DNA of 64,000 nt from Bursaphelenchus xylophilus (lineage: Eukaryota > Nematoda > Chromadorea > Rhabditida > Aphelenchoididae). A program made the translations under genes and the position numbers. Under the pieces are notes generated by a model that did not search any database, was not told the origin of the DNA, and saw only the letters and a list, made by a program, of their open reading frames with translations. Below, one piece after another: positions 55,927-64,000 of the stretch. Where the stretch lies: contig CAJFCV020000003.1 in the NCBI GenBank assembly GCA_904066235.2, forward strand, positions 992,001 through 1,056,000. Direction: 5' to 3'. The number at the start of each line of letters is the position of its first letter. The first letter of the stretch is position 1.

Positions 55927-58291
55927 CTAATGTTTTAGGTTGTGTGATACCAAAACTGGAGTTCTATTCTCTTCAAACAAATATTTCTCGTCCTCTTTTG
56001 TCAACGTGTTGAGTTCGAATGTGTTCAGCTCGTAGCAAAGCGATCCAATGATAACGAAAAAGCCGATTCCGAGAATCCATTCGGAAATGCAGGCGATCAG
56101 ATGGTTCAGGTAGTACTAGAAGGAGTTATCAGTCTGTCGGGAAAATGATGAGCATTCTCGACGATACTACTCTCGTTGCATCGAGAGTAGTATCGCCGCC
56201 GAGAAAACAAACCGAAAAAATCAAATTTCTTTTCAATTCGACGAGGGCCGCCAGCCACATTGCGCTCATAATTTTCCCGACAGACAAATATCATATTTAT
56301 AGCGCACTTACGGGCTCTCCCGGCTTCATCCTGTAAATACCCCCGTCCATGGCCTCCGGATGTGGCGGTTTGGAGCCGTCGGGCAACTTCTCGACAAATG
56401 GTTCGATGAACATGCAAATTTGATCTGAAGCACTGTCGAAATACATCGCGCCCCGATTTTTCGGGCCGACGACAGCTCGGGTCAAGACAAAATCAATCGA
56501 TCCGAGGGGTAGGACAGACAGACGCCCGCGAAAATGTCGTCGGAGGTACCTACGAGTCCCGGCAAAGCCGTTAGATGTTCCGCGGACGCTCGGCGAAGAC
56601 TTATAGGCAAAAGCCGTTGGATTGTCGGCGGAGACTTGTCGAAGGCTTGCAATATGTCCGCTTTTTCTAATTCGCCAATGTTCAAGGTATAATTTCTGAA
56701 TGAAGATGGAATTTGTCCAAAAAGGGAATTTTTACCAAGAGCAGGCTCCCCCGTTCGACTTGCTTCACGTACTTGGCCCTTCGGTCAAGCTGCTATTCCT
56801 TAAAATTAGTCCTATTTTCACGGTATAATTAACCTAGTGCGCAGTCCTAAACCTATATCTGTCCATTTCTTGGCGCGTTTGCACAAAAAATAGCACGCAC
56901 CGACGAATGCAACCCAAAGTTTCATCGACCCGAACTGTCGTTGACCCGAAAAGTCGTAGCCCCTTTTATATCCGCAACTTGGCCCCGATGCTTACGCATA
57001 ATTAGCGCTGAAGTCACGGCCGTCGTCACAACAATCCTCGCGATCGTCAGCCACTTCGGCGCGAACGACGGACGAATCACCACGGATATGGCCACATAAC
57101 ACCAGATATAGATCATGCCAGCGAAGAACGAGAGCAACGCGCCGAGGCCGTGGGCGGTTGGCGTACCGCCTTCTTGGAAGCAGGCGACAATCGCGGTCCC
57201 TGTGCCCGACGCAAGCCCTGTGATCAGCATGAACCAGATGACGCCGCGGAACTTCGTCTCAGGACCGCGATGATAGTGCACGTACTGAATGAGCTGGCAA
57301 TGCCGCGCGAAACAGGTCAGATACCCTGGAAACGGGGTTGGTAATGGGGATAAAAATTTGGTTTCGGGACGACTACAGTGATGGACCTGATCCAGTGGCA
57401 AAACATGTACCATTTTGCATCAGGGAAGTATCAAAAAATGTGGCAAAATGCCTCCCTCTTCAACTCAAAAAAAAACTGTTTTTTGAAGGGCGTGTTAAGA
57501 AATCGAAGTTTTTAAACTTGGAGATGGAGGTATTTTGCCGCATTTTTTTGATACTTCCCGGATGCAAAACAGCACGTTTTTTGCCACTGGATCAAGTCCG
57601 CCGCTGTAGGTGGGCTACACTTACAGAAAAAGTTGGAGAAACTGAGGAGAAGCCCGAAAATGCAGCTCTCCGGCGGTAACGTTCCTCCATCACTGATCAT
57701 CGAAAACCATGCTTCCTCGTGGTCATTGAGGACAGCAATTACATAGCTGAAAAAACAGGCTTTTACTATTAGCCCGCGCTTTGCAGAAACGACTGACATT
57801 TTAAGGTCAAAACTTGGTAAAAAATTTGTTTTTTGAGATATTAGGGATGAAAAGTGATGACTATTTCCACCTCAGAGTGTAATATTTGCACAAAAAAATC
57901 AATTTTCTTCGAGACGAAACTAACAGTGATACGGCCAAAAGTGTTTTTCTCTCTGACCGCTCTCCGCGTTTTCCGTACTCTCTCGGCCGCAAAGATCGTT
58001 GAATATCTCGGCTGCGCCTGCAAAGCGCGAGCTAAATTTTTCACTAATTGATACGTGGCCTATGCCCGAAATATGTGCAAAATTCAAAGAAAATCTGGGC
58101 GACGGGACTTGGACTACTTCCCTTGTAATAACGGGCAAAGATACAGCCATCACTTACCCCGAAACGAACGCCAGGATCCCCAAGCCGGCACATAGGACCG
58201 GAAATACTGGGGTATAAAGGTAGACCACTGGTTTATGGCAGTGCACATTTCGCTGCCTCCCTTCGCAAATAATTCCAACCTTATTAGACAT
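55927..58291 (-). CDS. Frag1/DRAM/Sfk1-type membrane protein, paralogue 4 (295 aa)
   Basis: Five exons (58158-58291, 57625-57746, 56996-57325, 56312-56424, 55927-56115) join in frame to 296 codons; ATG at 58291. Lengths (134, 122, 330, 113, 189) equal those of paralogue 3 exactly. The first helix is TPVFPVLCAGLGILAFVSG. Exon 2 has AVLNDHEEAWFSMISDGG and PPESCIFGLLLSFSNFF. Exon 3 has FMLITGLASGTGTAIVACFQ, TAHGLGALLSFFAGMIYIWC and a further helix. The exon 4 loop is KLPDGSKPPHPEAMDGG. Exon 5 is the last helix (SEWILGIGFFVIIGSLCYEL). The VANFQ motif of relatives is VACFQ here. MITEs sit in introns 2 and 4, a family C repeat in intron 1. Confidence 0.82.
56128..56285. mobile_element. MITE family A in intron 4 of paralogue 4
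   Basis: TCAGTCTGTCGGGAAAATGA to ATAATTTTCCCGACAGAC. The sub-terminal part has a local inverted repeat (GATACTACTCTCGTTGCATC and complement). It fills nearly the whole 196-bp intron. Confidence 0.8.
57376..57606. mobile_element. MITE family B1 in intron 2 of paralogue 4
   Basis: CAGTGATGGACCTGATCC to CAAGTCCGCCGCTG with TA on both sides. It ends 18 bp short of the exon 2 donor. Confidence 0.82.
57775..58130. repeat. family C repeat in intron 1 of paralogue 4
   Basis: Matches the copy at 11.1 kb: TTTTTCTCTCTGACCGCTCT, TACTCTCTCGGCCGCAAAGA, GCAAAGCGCGAGCTAAATTT, AATCTGGGCGACGGGACTTG. Confidence 0.7.
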
Positions 58292-59927
58292 AATTATCGT
58301 TTGTTTTTGACTAATAAAAAGGGAAAGGAAAAAAACACGCTTAAAAGCGCTGGAATTTTATTTGATAAACTCATCAAAACTTGTATTCTAATCCGTATCA
58401 CTAATGACGTAAAAAAAGGAGCGCCACTTGCAATTGATGGGTTTAACATACAACTTTTGCTCATTGCGTCAGCCGGTACTGGACCACAAAAAGTTACGGT
58501 CGATTTTTTAATCGACCAGTTCATAATATAAATTATATATAATCGTCTTACAGCCTGAGAAAGTTATAAAAATTCGGCAGATTGAACTCCCAGTGGTCGG
58601 AAACGTGTGTAATGACCAAAAACAAGATTTTGGGCCATTACCTCTTTTTGGGATTTCATAAGATCCGAAATCCCAAAAAAGACAATGTTTAGCAAGTCTC
58701 GGCGTTTCGCGTACAGTGACGGACCTGATCCAGTGGCAAAAAACGCATAATTTTGCATCCGGGAAGTATCAAAAAATGTGGCAAAATGCCTCCCTCTCCA
58801 AGTGAAGAAAACTTCGTTTTGAAGGGCGCCCTCACAAAAAGAGCGGACGCGCTTTTGAAGCCGGATTTTTTTCACTTGGAGAGGGAGGTATTTTGCTACA
58901 TTTTTTGACACTTCCCGGATGCAAAATGGTACCACTTTTTGTCACTGGATCAGGTCCCCAATTGTACTCTCTCGGCCGCAAATACGGCTGGATATATCGG
59001 CTCCCCCTGGAAAGCGTGAACCAAAACTTTCAGGACTTGTTTTATCACCTATGCCCGAAGCATGCGTAAAATTCTAAAAAAATGTGAGCGTTGCAATTCA
59101 AACGCCTCTTGTTTGATTTTGAATCCAATTTCTCCGATTTTCGTTACATAAACCCCGAAAAGACAACACCGTAAATTTTTTACTTTCTCGTTTTCCCTGA
59201 TTTAACGGGCCACCCGCACGAAAGACCACCTCGCCGTTGCGAGAGCCCTGTAAAAATCGGCTGCGCAATGAGAAATCATGCGGGTGGTCAAGGGAAATCG
59301 GACGGTAAAAAAAGTAGAGAAGCCTGTGACTACAGAGAGTCTGCTTCGGGAAAGAGAGGTTATTAAAAAGGGGGTTTGTCTAACTTGACGCTTCAGTCAT
59401 GTTGTCAAATTGCCGTCATCTTCGTCATGTAAAATTGTTCTCTCATTTTGACCGTCAAATTGAAATTTTTTGGAGAATTTTTGTGGATCTTGCTAAAAAA
59501 CCAAAAGTGCAATTTATCGTTTACCCGGCATGGCTTTTTAGCGTTGCGCGACAAATGTCCATGCACTTTATGAAAATATTGATATCAGTCCGTCGGGAAA
59601 ATAACGAGCACTCTGTCGCATCGCAAAATCAAATTTTCACTTCAACGAGTCGATTGGCACATCGACATTGGGCTCATTATGTTCCCGACTTGCTGATATC
59701 GCCATGAGCAATCGTCACAAGCTGTAACCTACAGTAACCAAAACTGGAGTATGTCTTGTCCCAATAGGATTTGGAAAACAACTTGTAGGTGCAGTCTAAG
59801 CTGCCACAAGTTGTACAGAAGAAGATTATTTTCAAGGTTAATCTAAGGTAGAGCTTATAATGATTACTCATGGCAATACCAGTCTGTCGGGAAAATAATG
59901 AGCACAATGTCACAGATATTGCGTCGC
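58292..59927. other. repeat-rich spacer right of paralogue 4
   Basis: After about 420 bp of AT-rich sequence, probably including the promoter of paralogue 4, it holds a B1 MITE (58713-58964), a family C fragment (58968-59110), a stretch with no recognised repeat or exon (59110-59550) and family A ends at 59584, 59698 and 59879. Confidence 0.5.
58713..58964. mobile_element. MITE family B1, full copy (252 bp)
   Basis: CAGTGACGGACCTGATCC to CAGGTCCCCAATTG with TA on both sides; both inner arms intact (GCATCCGGGAAGTATCAAAA and TTGACACTTCCCGGATGCAA). A good reference copy for subtype B1. Confidence 0.85.
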
Positions 59928-60156
59928 TTAAAACACGATTTTTGAGTCAGGGCACCAGCGGTGGTCTTACAAGGGAAGTCGTTCAGATCGCAAATGAACT
60001 ATGAAATGAGACCTGTGTGGTTTTATAGTCACATACTCTACTATATCGAATATAAAGGCATTTTTGCGTCTGGGCCCCCGCGGCCGAGAAAATCGACTAT
60101 AAAGTTTCGCAAGAAGAGAGCGCCGAAAAAGTCCTCTCTCCGAAAGCAAACCCAAA

Positions 60157-60245
60157 CAGCTGCCCAGTTGGCCGAGTGGAAAGAGCGCTCGTCTAACGAA
60201 TCTTCTTTTGGGTCGGGGGGCTGGTTTCGATTCCTTTCACCTGCA
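60157..60245 (+). tRNA. tRNA-like sequence in the left arm of the Tc5-like element (pseudo)
   Basis: A-box TTGGCCGAGTGG and B-box GGTTTCGATTCC (one extra T). It is 89 bp long and ends TGCA. The acceptor-like ends pair only partly and the anticodon arm (CTCGTCTAACGA) does not fold well, so a functional tRNA is unlikely. It could still have been a polymerase III promoter. Confidence 0.4.
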
Positions 60246-60395
60246 ATGTAAAGGGTAAGACTACTGTGTACACTACAGTATGCGTAAAAAAAAATTTTTT
60301 TTGTGTTTTTCCAAATTTTATGTAGATTTGTGCCTTTTCTTGAGACAAAAACAAACAAAATTACTAATTTTTTTATTTAACTTTTTAACTATCAT

Positions 60396-60803
60396 TTAAC
60401 AACAGTCGTGAACACATTCAACAAAATGATGAAAACAAAGTTTTTGATTACAGTACGAGCACAAAACAAAAGACAAGATGTCACAACTAGAAGCAGAACA
60501 AGCTGTGTGGACATCATGGGGGAAACAATACTCCACTGGAGTCTTGAAGGAAGGAGGCCTATTGTCAAGATAACCTCCTTTGAAAAACGAATACTTCCTG
60601 GAGTTATCAAAGACTGGATTTTTAAATTGAGAGTAGACAACATTTAAAACAATTAAAATGTTTTCCCTTTTGTACAAAGGGAATTTTAGATCGTTGGCGA
60701 GGACGTGACTATGGATTCGCCTCACAAATCCTTTGAAGATACGGAAAAAGAATAGGTCAAGTGGCTGAATCAAGGAGGTACAGCGGGTGGGAATAGTTTT
60801 CAC
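60396..60803 (-). pseudogene. C-terminal remnant of a DDE transposase (Tc5/pogo-like)
   Basis: A 135-residue frame begins IPTRCTSLIQPLDLFFFRIF, the conserved stretch around the last catalytic region of Tc5/pogo-type DDE transposases (Thr-Ser/Thr then QPLD, then an aromatic-rich helix). It ends with CSYCNQKLCFHHFV, a Cys-x2-Cys-x4-Cys-x2-His-like zinc site seen at the C-terminus of related nematode and arthropod transposases. The N-terminal DNA-binding part and the first two catalytic Asp regions are absent, and the 60800-61027 frame upstream does not supply them. Confidence 0.7.
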
Positions 60804-61282
60804 ATCGACTGAACGTCCTTCCGGACGTTCAGTCCACTGCTATTGTTGTCCATAATCTCATCGTCCGTTTGAACCTCAATATTCGCGTCTTCCGCCGCTT
60901 GAGACAGCAGAATCTTCAGTCGGGTTGCCATCCGAATCTCCTCGTAAGTCGCGTCTTCGGAGTTCCCGGTTCCGAACTCGGCCAAGAGGAGAGCCACAAC
61001 ATTTTTAGGCGCCAATCCCATGTCCAAACAAAATCAAAGAGTGATAAAAAATCACTTTACTTCCTTTCGACAACTTTCCGATAGCCTTGCGGCGTAGCCG
61101 CAGGAAGCTCTCCGATTATCATTCCAAGTCATGCCATTTTTAACAGTCTGGAGAAAAGTCGACTAAATTTGTTTGTTTTTGTCTCAAGAAAAGGCCCAAA
61201 TCTACATAAAATTTGGAAAAACACAAAAAAAATTTTTTTTTTACGCATACTGTAGTGTACACAGTAGTCTTACCCTTTACAT

Positions 61283-61372
61283 TGCAGGTGAAAGGAATCG
61301 AACCCAGCCCCCCGACCCAAAAGAAGATTCGTTAGACGAGCGCTCTTTCCACTCGGCCAACTGGGCAGCTGC
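61283..61372 (-). tRNA. tRNA-like sequence in the right arm of the Tc5-like element (pseudo)
   Basis: Inverted copy of the sequence at 60157-60245. Here the B-box is canonical (GGTTCGATTCC). The ends GCAGCTG and CACCTGC pair with one mismatch. If the loop is CTAACGA the anticodon would be AAC (Val), but the stem does not pair. I treat it as a degenerate tRNA-like element. Confidence 0.45.
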
Positions 61373-61940
61373 TTGGGTTTGCTTTCGGAGAGAGGACTTT
61401 TTCGGCGCTCTCTTCTTGCGAAACTTTATAGTCGATTTTCTCGGCCGCGGGGGCCCAGACGCAAAAATGCCTTTATATTCGATATAGTAGAGTATGTGAC
61501 TATAAAACCACACAGGTCTCATGTCATAGTTTATTTGCGATCTGAACGACTTCCCTTGTTAGGAAAAAATCGATTTTGAGATTTTTGGCTTAAAATGGTT
61601 GGTAGCACCTGTGGAAGAAAAGCTAAAAATATTTTTGCCCAATTATGCCCGGAAGGCATATTTTTTTACAAAATACGTTTTTATACTTCGAAGCCTCTGG
61701 AGGCCGATGTGATCCGACAACAGAGATCAAACCTGGCATACAGGGGTTTTTGACACCCAGGAATCTGAAAATCGTAGCCTTTTTACCGTCAGATTACTGT
61801 AACATGGTCATACTGTTATCCGGTCGGTAAAAATCGACCATAACTTCTTTAGATCAAAAATGCCACAGGATTTTATTGCAGATTCGGAATCAGCATAAAA
61901 TTCTGCTTCGGATACATGTAAAATATGTTCAAAATTCCGT

Positions 61941-62018
61941 GGCCCAACCTCTATAGTATAGTGGTTGTACGCCAGGATTATCAATCTGGCGACCCAGGTT
62001 CGATTCCCGGTGGCTGCA
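61941..62018 (+). tRNA. tRNA-Asp-like pseudogene in the left arm of the outer element
   Basis: CTATAGTATAGTGG matches the D-arm of metazoan tRNA-Asp. Then CGCCAGGATTATCAATCTGG forms an anticodon-like hairpin with an enlarged loop, and CAGGTTCGATTCCCGG is a T-arm. The putative acceptor strands (ACCTCTA and TGGCTGC) do not pair. Derived from a tRNA but not a normal tRNA gene. Confidence 0.5.
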
Positions 62019-62833
62019 AATGGCAGAAAATGGACTGTAAAAGGGCGGAAACTTGGAAAAAAGGGAAAATAAATTACAGAAAATTAATTTTATGCTACTT
62101 AGGACCAGTTTAAAAGTTTTTGCAGGAATTCCGCATAAATTACGGTTTTTATGGAAAACGCCTCACAGCATTCGTAAGATCGCCTAAAATGGCAACTAAA
62201 GGGTTGTGGTGAATGTACATAACGCGTGCTATGCAATATTCATCATATCCGCCGAGGAATGTAATACAAAACAAAATAAAACAATTATTTGGTTTTCAGA
62301 TGGAAGCACGCATGTTACAGTCCCGTAATTTAGCCTCTGTTCCTTATGAATTGAGTCTTCATGTAGATTTATCATTAGAGCGTCCACGCGCTCCGTTTTT
62401 TGTGGGATACGCAAGACGGCCTAAGTTTTGCAAGCTGTGTGGTCCCGGTGCTGTTAGGGAATCTTATATGACTTTTTGTGAATCTTATATGACTTTTTGG
62501 TCAAATATTGTTCCGTTCGATAAACCTCGGCCGCAGCTCGCCTTCTTAAAATCCCGAATTTGAAAGAAAGCCCAGGCTATCCCAAAAATTTAACGAAATA
62601 AGCAGAAATGGACTTATTTCGTAGTAGGAAGCCTCAGTAACCTCTTCTGTAAATTTTAACCAGATTTCTCCACTTTCCGGCAAGCTATAAGACGTTTTCC
62701 ATAAAAACCGTAATTTATGCGGAATTCTTGCAAAAACTTTCAAAATGGTCCTAAGTAGCATAAAATTAATTTTCTGTAATTTATTTTCCCTTTTTTCCAA
62801 GTTTCCGCCCTTTTACAGTCCATTTTCTGCCAT

Positions 62834-62912
62834 TTGCAGCCACCGGGAATCGAACCTGGGTCGCCAGATTGATAATCCTGGCGCACAACCACTATACTAT
62901 AGAGGTTGGGCC
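62834..62912 (-). tRNA. tRNA-Asp-like pseudogene in the right arm of the outer element
   Basis: Inverted copy of 61941-62018 with one change in the D-loop region (GTGCGCC against GTACGCC). Same failure of the acceptor stem. The two copies are kept similar by the palindrome. Confidence 0.5.
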
Positions 62913-63487
62913 ACGGAATTTTGAACATATTTTACATGTATCCGAAGTAGAATCTTATGCTGATTCCGAATCTGCAATAAAATCCTGTGGCATTTTTGAT
63001 CTAAAGAAGTTATGGTCGATTTTTACCGACCGGATTACAGTATGACCATGTTACAGTAATCTGACGGTAAAAAGGCTACGATTTTCAGATTCCTGGGTGT
63101 CAAAAACCCCTGTATGCCAGGTTTGATCTCTGTTGTCGGATCACATCGGCCTCCAGAGGCTTCGAAGTATAAAAACGTATTTTGTAAAAAATATGCCTTC
63201 CGGGCATAATTGGGCAAAAATATTTTTAGCTTTTCTTCCACAAGTGCTACCGACTATTTTAAGCCAAAAATCTCAAAATCGATTTTTTCCTAAGACCGGG
63301 CCCCACTGCTGGCTGACGCAGTGACTCAAAAATCGTGTTTTAAGTCAAAAGCAAAGACTACGACGTCGTGCGTCGCTTTGAATCATCGCTCGGAAAGATG
63401 GGAACGAACTTGCATTGAGATGCACAGTGCAGAGTCGCAAAAAACTCCAAGGACTTTTTATCATTGTATTTTACTTTGCCACTAAAA

Positions 63488-63627
63488 TCAGTCTGTCGGG
63501 AAAATAATGAGCACAATGTCGCTGCGCCGGTCACGCAAAAAGCAGTTTGTCGCGACACCATTAATTTTCTCGGCGGCGATGCGATTTTCGATGCGACAGA
63601 GTGCTCATTATTTTCCCGACAGGCTGA
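63488..63627. mobile_element. MITE family A copy, 3' of paralogue 5
   Basis: TCAGTCTGTCGGGAAAATAA to TTATTTTCCCGACAGGCTGA, 140 bp, well preserved. It lies 41 bp beyond the stop codon of paralogue 5. Confidence 0.83.
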
Positions 63628-63668
63628 TATTACATTTATTTCCACCTCTCCTTTCAATAATTTATACT

Positions 63669-63893
63669 TTAATCACGTTTCTGAGTTTCTAAATTTCCAT
63701 TCAATAATTCGCTGTGCTTGATGGAAACCAGCACTGGCCTTCGGTTCTCCTCCACCAAATATCGTTGCTGATCCTTTGTGAGAGTGTTGATTTCGAAGGT
63801 GCTCAATTCGTAGCACAAAGACGCTATGATCACAAAGAACCCAACAGCAAGGACCCATTCGGCCAATGCCGCAACAATGTGGTTGAGGTACTC
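63669..63893 (-). CDS. Frag1/DRAM/Sfk1-type membrane protein, paralogue 5 (last exon only)
   Basis: A 225-bp exon behind an acceptor (minus strand CTTTTCCAG) encodes EYLNHIVAALAEWVLAVGFF, then VIIASLCYELSTFEINTLTK and a polar tail ending ETQKRD. It is the exon 5 equivalent of the other paralogues; the length equals that of paralogue 2, while the sequence is closest to paralogue 4 (CYELNTFELNTLTK there). The rest of the gene lies right of the window. Confidence 0.82.
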   Translation of the reverse strand, partial: EYLNHIVAALAEWVLAVGFFVIIASLCYELSTFEINTLTKDQQRYLVEENRRPVLVSIKHSELLNGNLETQKRD

Positions 63894-63916
63894 CTGGAAA
63901 AGAGAGTTTTCTCATA

Positions 63917-64000
63917 CAGTGGGGGACCTGATTCAGTGGCAAAAAACGTACTTTTTTGCATCCGGGAAGTGTCAAAAAATGTTGCAAAATACCTCCCTCT
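63917..64000. mobile_element. MITE family B1, cut by the window end
   Basis: CAGTGGGGGACCTGATTC then GCATCCGGGAAGTGTCAAAA. It lies in the last intron of paralogue 5. Confidence 0.78.

Larger units (their letters stand above)
59970..61558. mobile_element. Tc5-like DNA transposon, 1589 bp, with 388-bp terminal inverted repeats
   Basis: Ends CAAGGGAAGTCGTTCAGATC and GATCTGAACGACTTCCCTTG. TTA is present on both sides (59967-59969 and 61559-61561), a 3-bp target duplication. The inverted repeats run 59970-60358 and 61171-61558. Tc4/Tc5-type elements are known for TNA duplications at CTNAG sites and ends beginning CAAGGGAAG. The central part codes for the C-terminus of a DDE-type transposase in reverse. 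It is too short to encode a full transposase, so it is a non-autonomous or deleted derivative. Confidence 0.85.
59932..63339. mobile_element. outer inverted-repeat element, split by a Tc5-like insertion
   Basis: Left terminus AACACGATTTTTGAGTCA at 59932 and its inverse TGACTCAAAAATCGTGTT ending at 63339, each next to TTAA. Left arm: 59932-59969, then 61562-62163. Right arm: 62690-63339. They match in reverse over about 600 bp (for example GATTTTGAGATTTTTGGCTT, TTGTTGTCGGATCACATCGG). The loop is 62164-62689. Without the insertion the element is about 1.8 kb. The loop has an open frame with a direct repeat (GAATCTTATATGACTTTTTG twice) but nothing recognisable as a transposase. Confidence 0.78.

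Noticed and set aside
60800..61027. 75-codon frame upstream of the transposase remnant as its N-terminal part
   Set aside because: It shows no helix-turn-helix or catalytic Asp context; it may be filler or an unrelated fragment.
61941..62018. Functional tRNA-Asp gene
   Set aside because: D-arm and T-arm are good, but the acceptor stem does not pair and the anticodon loop is enlarged; it lies in a transposon arm.
62213..62563. 116-codon frame in the loop of the outer element as a possible protein gene
   Set aside because: It includes a duplicated 22-bp sequence, lacks any recognisable motif, and lies in mobile DNA.

Overview
The window is eukaryotic and almost certainly from a nematode. Genes are split by GT-AG introns, exon phases join cleanly, and a transthyretin-like gene is present, a family large only in nematodes. 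A Tc5-like transposon and many intronic miniature transposons fit the same picture. I cannot name the species. No bacterial gene, rRNA or CRISPR array was seen. All gene models were joined by hand from splice signals, and in each complete model the exon lengths sum to a whole number of codons.

Left part (1-32 kb) is gene-bearing. It holds the last exon of an unidentified membrane protein (8-162, +) and a secreted transthyretin-like protein (275-1132, +). Three minus-strand genes follow: an unidentified 959-aa charged protein (1621-5157), a 64-aa hydrophilic protein (5785-5979) and an RRM protein (7119-8114). After 4.4 kb of non-coding DNA comes a 16-exon plus-strand gene (12520-25251) for a 1849-aa protein with a Gln-rich N-terminus, an AT-hook and an RGG-like tail. 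Next is a secreted 574-aa PAN/TSP1-type protein on the minus strand (26722-32034). Introns of the last two genes are loaded with palindromes and tandem repeats.

Middle (32-40 kb) has no gene I can defend and is a patchwork of miniature inverted-repeat elements (MITEs). One stretch is a 38-39 bp tandem array made from the end of a MITE.

Right part (40-64 kb) is a cluster of at least five paralogous six-pass membrane proteins of the Frag1/DRAM/Sfk1 type: 40178-43000 (-), 48980-51432 (-), 53301-55887 (+), 55927-58291 (-) and 63669 to beyond the window (-). They share one five-exon plan. A legumain-type cysteine protease gene (45558-47964, -) lies inside the cluster. An orphan copy of one Frag1/DRAM exon and an inverted partial copy of the legumain gene show that the locus has been rearranged repeatedly.

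Mobile DNA: family A is a MITE with TIR TCAGTCTGTCGGGAAAATAA. Family B is a MITE with TIR CAGTGRGGGACCTGATCC at TA sites, in two subtypes (B1, B2). Family C is dispersed and has no obvious ends. Family G carries GCACTGTGC motifs, and family H is about 230 bp. Palindromes of about 0.6-1.3 kb also occur. The most informative structure is at 59.9-63.3 kb: a 1589-bp Tc5-like transposon with 388-bp inverted repeats sits inside one arm of a larger inverted-repeat element, and the other arm preserves the empty CTTAG target. Both elements carry tRNA-like sequences in their arms.
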